Assembly (NCBI GenBank): GCA_022865555.1
Contig: JALHTD010000029.1
Location: forward strand, 1 to 17,709
DNA: 17,709 nt
Reading direction: 5' to 3'
Source of the DNA: Thermoanaerobaculaceae bacterium
Lineage (GTDB): Bacteria; Acidobacteriota; Thermoanaerobaculia; Thermoanaerobaculales; Thermoanaerobaculaceae
Made by a program: the position numbers and the translations under genes. This document shows positions 14,910 to 17,709 of this stretch, one piece after another (position 1 is the first letter of the stretch; each line of letters starts with the position of its first letter). A model generated the notes under the pieces. The model did not search any database, was not told where the DNA came from, and saw only the letters and a program-made list of their open reading frames with translations.

Positions 14910-17244
14910 GGTCGTCCACCTGTCTCTCGGAAAGGAGCCACGCAAAGGGGTGGCGCTCGCCAAGCGCCGCCACGACCGTCGGGGGGGTGAGGGGCAGCCG
15001 GTCGATTTCGACGCCCAGCGCGTCGCACACCGCGTTGCGCACCGCTGCGGGTGTGGGGATCAGGGAGGGCTCGCCGACCCCCTTGGCGCCGAAAGGACCC
15101 GTTGCACCCTCGCTCTCCATCACGGTGATCTTCACCTTCGGGGCATCGGCGGCGGTAGGGATGGTGTAGTCGGTGAAGCTCGGGTTGGCGAGCCTGCCGC
15201 GGTCGAGCTTGAGCTCCTCGCTGATCGCCCAGCCCATCCCCTGCACGATGCCGCCCTGGATCTGGCCCTCGAGGGCGTCGCGATGGATCACCCGCCCCAC
15301 GTCTTGCGCGGCCGAGACCTCTTCGACCCGCACCAGGCCCAGATCCGCGTCCACCTTCACCCGTGCGATGTGGCAGGCCATGGCGTAGAACTCGTAGGGC
15401 GCCCCGGTGCCGGTCTCCGGATCGAAGCGGCGCGCCTTCGTGCGGTGCCAGCCGGTGGCAATCCCCTCGATGCGGCGCGACGCCATCTCGGCGGCGACCC
15501 GCGCCACCGGCACCGTGCGCTCGGGCTCACCCCGCACGAATGCGAAGCCACCGGCGAGCTCGACCTCGCCAGCGCGGCAGCCGAGCAACTCGGCCGCCAC
15601 CGGGTCGAGCCTGGTGCGGAGGCGCCTGACCGCGTCCAGGATCGCGAGCCCCGACATGTGCGCACCGCGGGAGGCGACGGTCGGTCCGGAGTCCCCCACG
15701 GTGGTGGTGTCGGGCTGCCAGACCTGGACCACCGCGGGGTCCACCCCGAGCGCCTGGGCGGCGATGGTCTGGGCGGCCGCCAGGTTGCCCTGGCCCATCT
15801 CGGTGAGGCCCACCCGCACCACCACCGAGCCGTCGGCCTGCAGGATCACCACCGCCGAGGAGCGGTCGAGGCGCTGGCCGCCGTGGTGGAGGTTGCAACC
15901 GTAGAGCACCAGGCCGATCCCCATGCCTTCCCATGCCGCTGCCGAGCCTGCACGCGGACGCGCGTGGAACTCGTCCCAGCCGGCGAGAGTCGCGGCGCGA
16001 TCCAGGCACTCGCGGGCCAGCACCGGCCTCGGGAGCAGCTGTCCGGTGGAGGTTCTGCGGCGGCGGTCATCGAGGACGTTGCGGCGCCGCAGCTCAAGCG
16101 GGTCCATCCCAAGCTGGCGGGCGAGCTTGTCCATCGTGGCCTCGGCGGCCCAGGTGACCTGGGGCGCGCCGAAGCCGCGGAACGCCCCGCCGAAAAGGTT
16201 GTTCGTGTACGCGACGTGGGTCGCGACCCGCACCGCGGGCACGTGGTACGGGCCTATGGACGAGACGTTGGCGCGCTCCGCAACCACGGTGGAGAGGCCG
16301 ATGTACGCTCCTGCGTCCATCACAGTGTCCACCTCGGCGAAACGCAGCCTGCCGTCGCGGTCCGCACCCCAGCGGTGGCGGACCACCACCGCGTGGCGCT
16401 TCGTCGAGGCCTGCATGTCCAGCTCGCGTGGCAGGACAAGCCGCACCGGCTTGCCGGTCGCGAACGCCAGCACCGCAGCGCAAGCGGCCGGCTCGGAGGC
16501 GTAGTCCTCCTTGCCGCCGAACCCGCCGCCGGTGGGGGCCTGCTCCACCCTCACGGCGGCCAGCGGAATGCCGAGCACGCGCGCCACCGCCTGCTGGACG
16601 TAGAACGGACACTGACAGGAGGTGATGATCGTAATGCGCTCGCGCCCCTCGGGGATGGCGAGGCACCCCTGAGGCTCGAGGTAGGCGTGCTCCTGCCCGC
16701 CGATGTGGTACTCAGCCTCCACCACGACGTGCGCGCGGGCGCTCTCACGGGCGACGTCCCCGCGCACCACCCGGAACGTGCGCACGAGGTTGCCGCCCTC
16801 GTGGACGGAAGGCGCGTCCGGTTTCAGCGCGGCGACCGGGTCGTGGACCCCCGGCAGCGCCTCGAGGAGCGGCTGCACCAGCTGCGCCGCCTGCCAGGCG
16901 GCCTCTGGTGTGCGCGCCGCCACCAGCGCCAACCGGTCGCCCACCATGCGCACGCGGTCCTCGACGATGATCGGCTGGTCGGGGAAAACCACGCCCACCT
17001 GATTCTTCCCGGGGATGTCGCCGGCGGTGAGGACGGCCTCCACCCCGTCGAGGGCGCGAGCGGCGGCGAGCTCGAGCCGGGCAACCCGGGCCGACGGAAC
17101 CGGGGAGACCGCGAGCGCAGCGTGCAGCATACCGGGCAGCGCGAGGTCCGCCACGTACCGCGTGCTGCCCGCAACCTTGGCACGAGCGTCGGGGCGCTCG
17201 TGGTGCCCGCCGAGAGGGCCGCCGTGAGCCGCGCGCTTACTCAT
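14875..17244 (-). CDS. Molybdopterin-binding subunit of a xanthine-dehydrogenase-family enzyme
   Basis: A 789-residue catalytic subunit. The aldehyde oxidase/xanthine dehydrogenase a/b hammerhead domain covers the first 120 residues or so (DARAKVAGSTRYVADL onward). Mo-cofactor-binding motifs follow: GGGFGGKE (239-246), GAFRGFGAPQ (353-362), TEMGQG (481-486), and GAKGVGE with the catalytic base Glu725. These enzymes hydroxylate N-heterocycles or aldehydes. Length and order match the large subunit of three-subunit enzymes. None of the CO-dehydrogenase AYRCSFR loop is seen, so a CO substrate is unlikely; the actual substrate is not readable. The ATG at 17244 overlaps the end of the Fe-S subunit gene by 8 bp, and the gene end overlaps xdhC by 35 bp. 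It is distinct from the single-chain enzyme at 8452. Confidence 0.93.
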   Translation of the reverse strand: MSKRAAHGGPLGGHHERPDARAKVAGSTRYVADLALPGMLHAALAVSPVPSARVARLELAAARALDGVEAVLTAGDIPGKNQVGVVFPDQPIIVEDRVRMVGDRLALVAARTPEAAWQAAQLVQPLLEALPGVHDPVAALKPDAPSVHEGGNLVRTFRVVRGDVARESARAHVVVEAEYHIGGQEHAYLEPQGCLAIPEGRERITIITSCQCPFYVQQAVARVLGIPLAAVRVEQAPTGGGFGGKEDYASEPAACAAVLAFATGKPVRLVLPRELDMQASTKRHAVVVRHRWGADRDGRLRFAEVDTVMDAGAYIGLSTVVAERANVSSIGPYHVPAVRVATHVAYTNNLFGGAFRGFGAPQVTWAAEATMDKLARQLGMDPLELRRRNVLDDRRRRTSTGQLLPRPVLARECLDRAATLAGWDEFHARPRAGSAAAWEGMGIGLVLYGCNLHHGGQRLDRSSAVVILQADGSVVVRVGLTEMGQGNLAAAQTIAAQALGVDPAVVQVWQPDTTTVGDSGPTVASRGAHMSGLAILDAVRRLRTRLDPVAAELLGCRAGEVELAGGFAFVRGEPERTVPVARVAAEMASRRIEGIATGWHRTKARRFDPETGTGAPYEFYAMACHIARVKVDADLGLVRVEEVSAAQDVGRVIHRDALEGQIQGGIVQGMGWAISEELKLDRGRLANPSFTDYTIPTAADAPKVKITVMESEGATGPFGAKGVGEPSLIPTPAAVRNAVCDALGVEIDRLPLTPPTVVAALGERHPFAWLLSERQVDDHERLATVDRDG

Positions 17245-17698
17245 GTTCCATCCCGGTGACGGCCTGTAGCGCCTCGATCACCTTCGTGTAGCCGGTGCAG
17301 CGGCAAAGGTTGCCGGAGAGAAGGCGAGCCTGCTCCGACGGGTCGGCCTCGCGGTGGGCGAGGATCGCAACACCCGTTACCGCGATCCCGGGGGTGCAGA
17401 AGCCGCACTGCACGCCCCCGCGCGTCACGAGCGCCTCCTGGAACGGATGCAGGCGGCCGGCGGACGCCAACCCCTCGACGGTCACGACGTCGTGGCCGTC
17501 GGCCGAAGCCGCCAGCACCAGGCAGGAGGTCACCGGTGAGCCGTCCAGGAGCACCGTGCAGGCGCCGCACTCGCCCGCCCCGCATCCCTCCTTGGTCCCG
17601 ATCAGGCCGGCGTCGTCGCGGAGCAGATCGAGGAGGCGGCGGCCCGGCGGCACCTCGAAGGTACGTCGCTCGCCGTTGAGCGTCAGGCTGACGGTCAC
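17237..17698 (-). CDS. [2Fe-2S] subunit of a xanthine-dehydrogenase-family enzyme
   Basis: A 153-residue electron-transfer subunit with two [2Fe-2S] clusters. Cys39, Cys44, Cys47 and Cys59 (EGCGAGECGACTV) form the ferredoxin-type site. Cys98, Cys101, Cys132 and Cys134 (QCGFCTPG, CRCTGY) form the helical-domain site next to the molybdopterin. All eight ligands are present and the length is the usual one. The start is GTG at 17698, giving MTVSLTLNGE. It overlaps a stop codon in another frame (GTGA), which suggests a further gene upstream. Its own stop overlaps the start of the molybdopterin subunit by 8 bp, so the two subunits are translated together. Confidence 0.95.
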   Translation of the reverse strand: MTVSLTLNGERRTFEVPPGRRLLDLLRDDAGLIGTKEGCGAGECGACTVLLDGSPVTSCLVLAASADGHDVVTVEGLASAGRLHPFQEALVTRGGVQCGFCTPGIAVTGVAILAHREADPSEQARLLSGNLCRCTGYTKVIEALQAVTGMEHE

Positions 17699-17709
17699 GC
17701 GCTCAGCCA
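17695..17709 (-). CDS. Possible C-terminal end of an upstream operon gene (partial)
   Basis: The last 15 bases read on the minus strand as W-L-S-A-stop, and the TGA overlaps the GTG start of the [2Fe-2S] subunit by 4 bp. All other junctions in this operon overlap, so this is likely the tail of the preceding gene. In three-subunit molybdenum hydroxylases that gene is often the FAD-binding subunit, which is otherwise missing from the window. Four codons cannot prove this. Confidence 0.3.
   Translation of the reverse strand, partial: WLSA

Noticed and set aside
14910..14963. Longer start of XdhC at 14963
   Set aside because: The extra 18 residues would overlap the molybdopterin subunit further and show no family features. 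The ATG at 14909 has AGGTGG at proper spacing and begins where XdhC proteins normally begin.
14572..17259. An 895-codon open frame on the plus strand
   Set aside because: It lies wholly opposite the molybdopterin subunit and XdhC genes. Its translation is rich in His, Arg, Gly and Asp without motifs, as expected for the antisense of a GC-rich gene.

Overview
This is a high-GC bacterial chromosome segment with tightly packed, translationally coupled operons. No phage, insertion sequence, RNA gene or CRISPR array was seen. The lineage cannot be fixed from the sequence alone. An OPT transporter, a DUF6526 membrane protein, a Tat-type DUF362 protein, Mo-hydroxylases and an oxygen-labile type of Fe-S protein together suggest a facultative or anaerobic member of a deep-branching phylum (Acidobacteriota-like is my guess, not a result).

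Left part (1-5315): the start of a glycosyltransferase (leaving the window on the left) and an OPT-family oligopeptide transporter lie on the minus strand. Divergent from them, across a 284-bp intergenic region with candidate promoters, is the disaggregase ClpB, closed by a textbook rho-independent terminator.

Central part (5343-12691, plus strand): a compact energy-coupling-factor (ECF) transporter of three genes joined by 4-bp GTGA overlaps. They encode a duplicated ATPase, an orphan S-like membrane protein, and a T-component fused to a THEP1-like P-loop NTPase. A single-chain [2Fe-2S]+molybdopterin hydroxylase (xanthine dehydrogenase family, no FAD domain) follows 63 bp later. Then come a Tat-exported DUF362 protein and a small two-helix DUF6526 membrane protein.

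Right part (12722-17709, minus strand): a second, multi-subunit molybdenum hydroxylase operon reads leftward. Its order is [2Fe-2S] subunit, molybdopterin subunit, XdhC maturation factor, MocA-like cofactor nucleotidyltransferase, with every junction overlapping. A GTGA overlap at the right edge implies another gene upstream, plausibly the FAD subunit. After MocA a ferredoxin-domain protein has its own putative promoter, carrying a perfect 16-bp palindrome of the CRP/FNR (HcpR-like) type at the distance expected for an activator.

Working model (inference): the locus handles purine-like or other N-heterocyclic/aldehyde substrates. Two molybdenum hydroxylases share one set of cofactor maturation genes, the ECF module imports an unidentified small molecule (substrate, or a cofactor building block), and the ferredoxin-like protein may serve as redox partner. 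The most unusual items are the EcfT-NTPase fusion and the replacement of the switch histidine by glutamine in both halves of the ECF ATPase.
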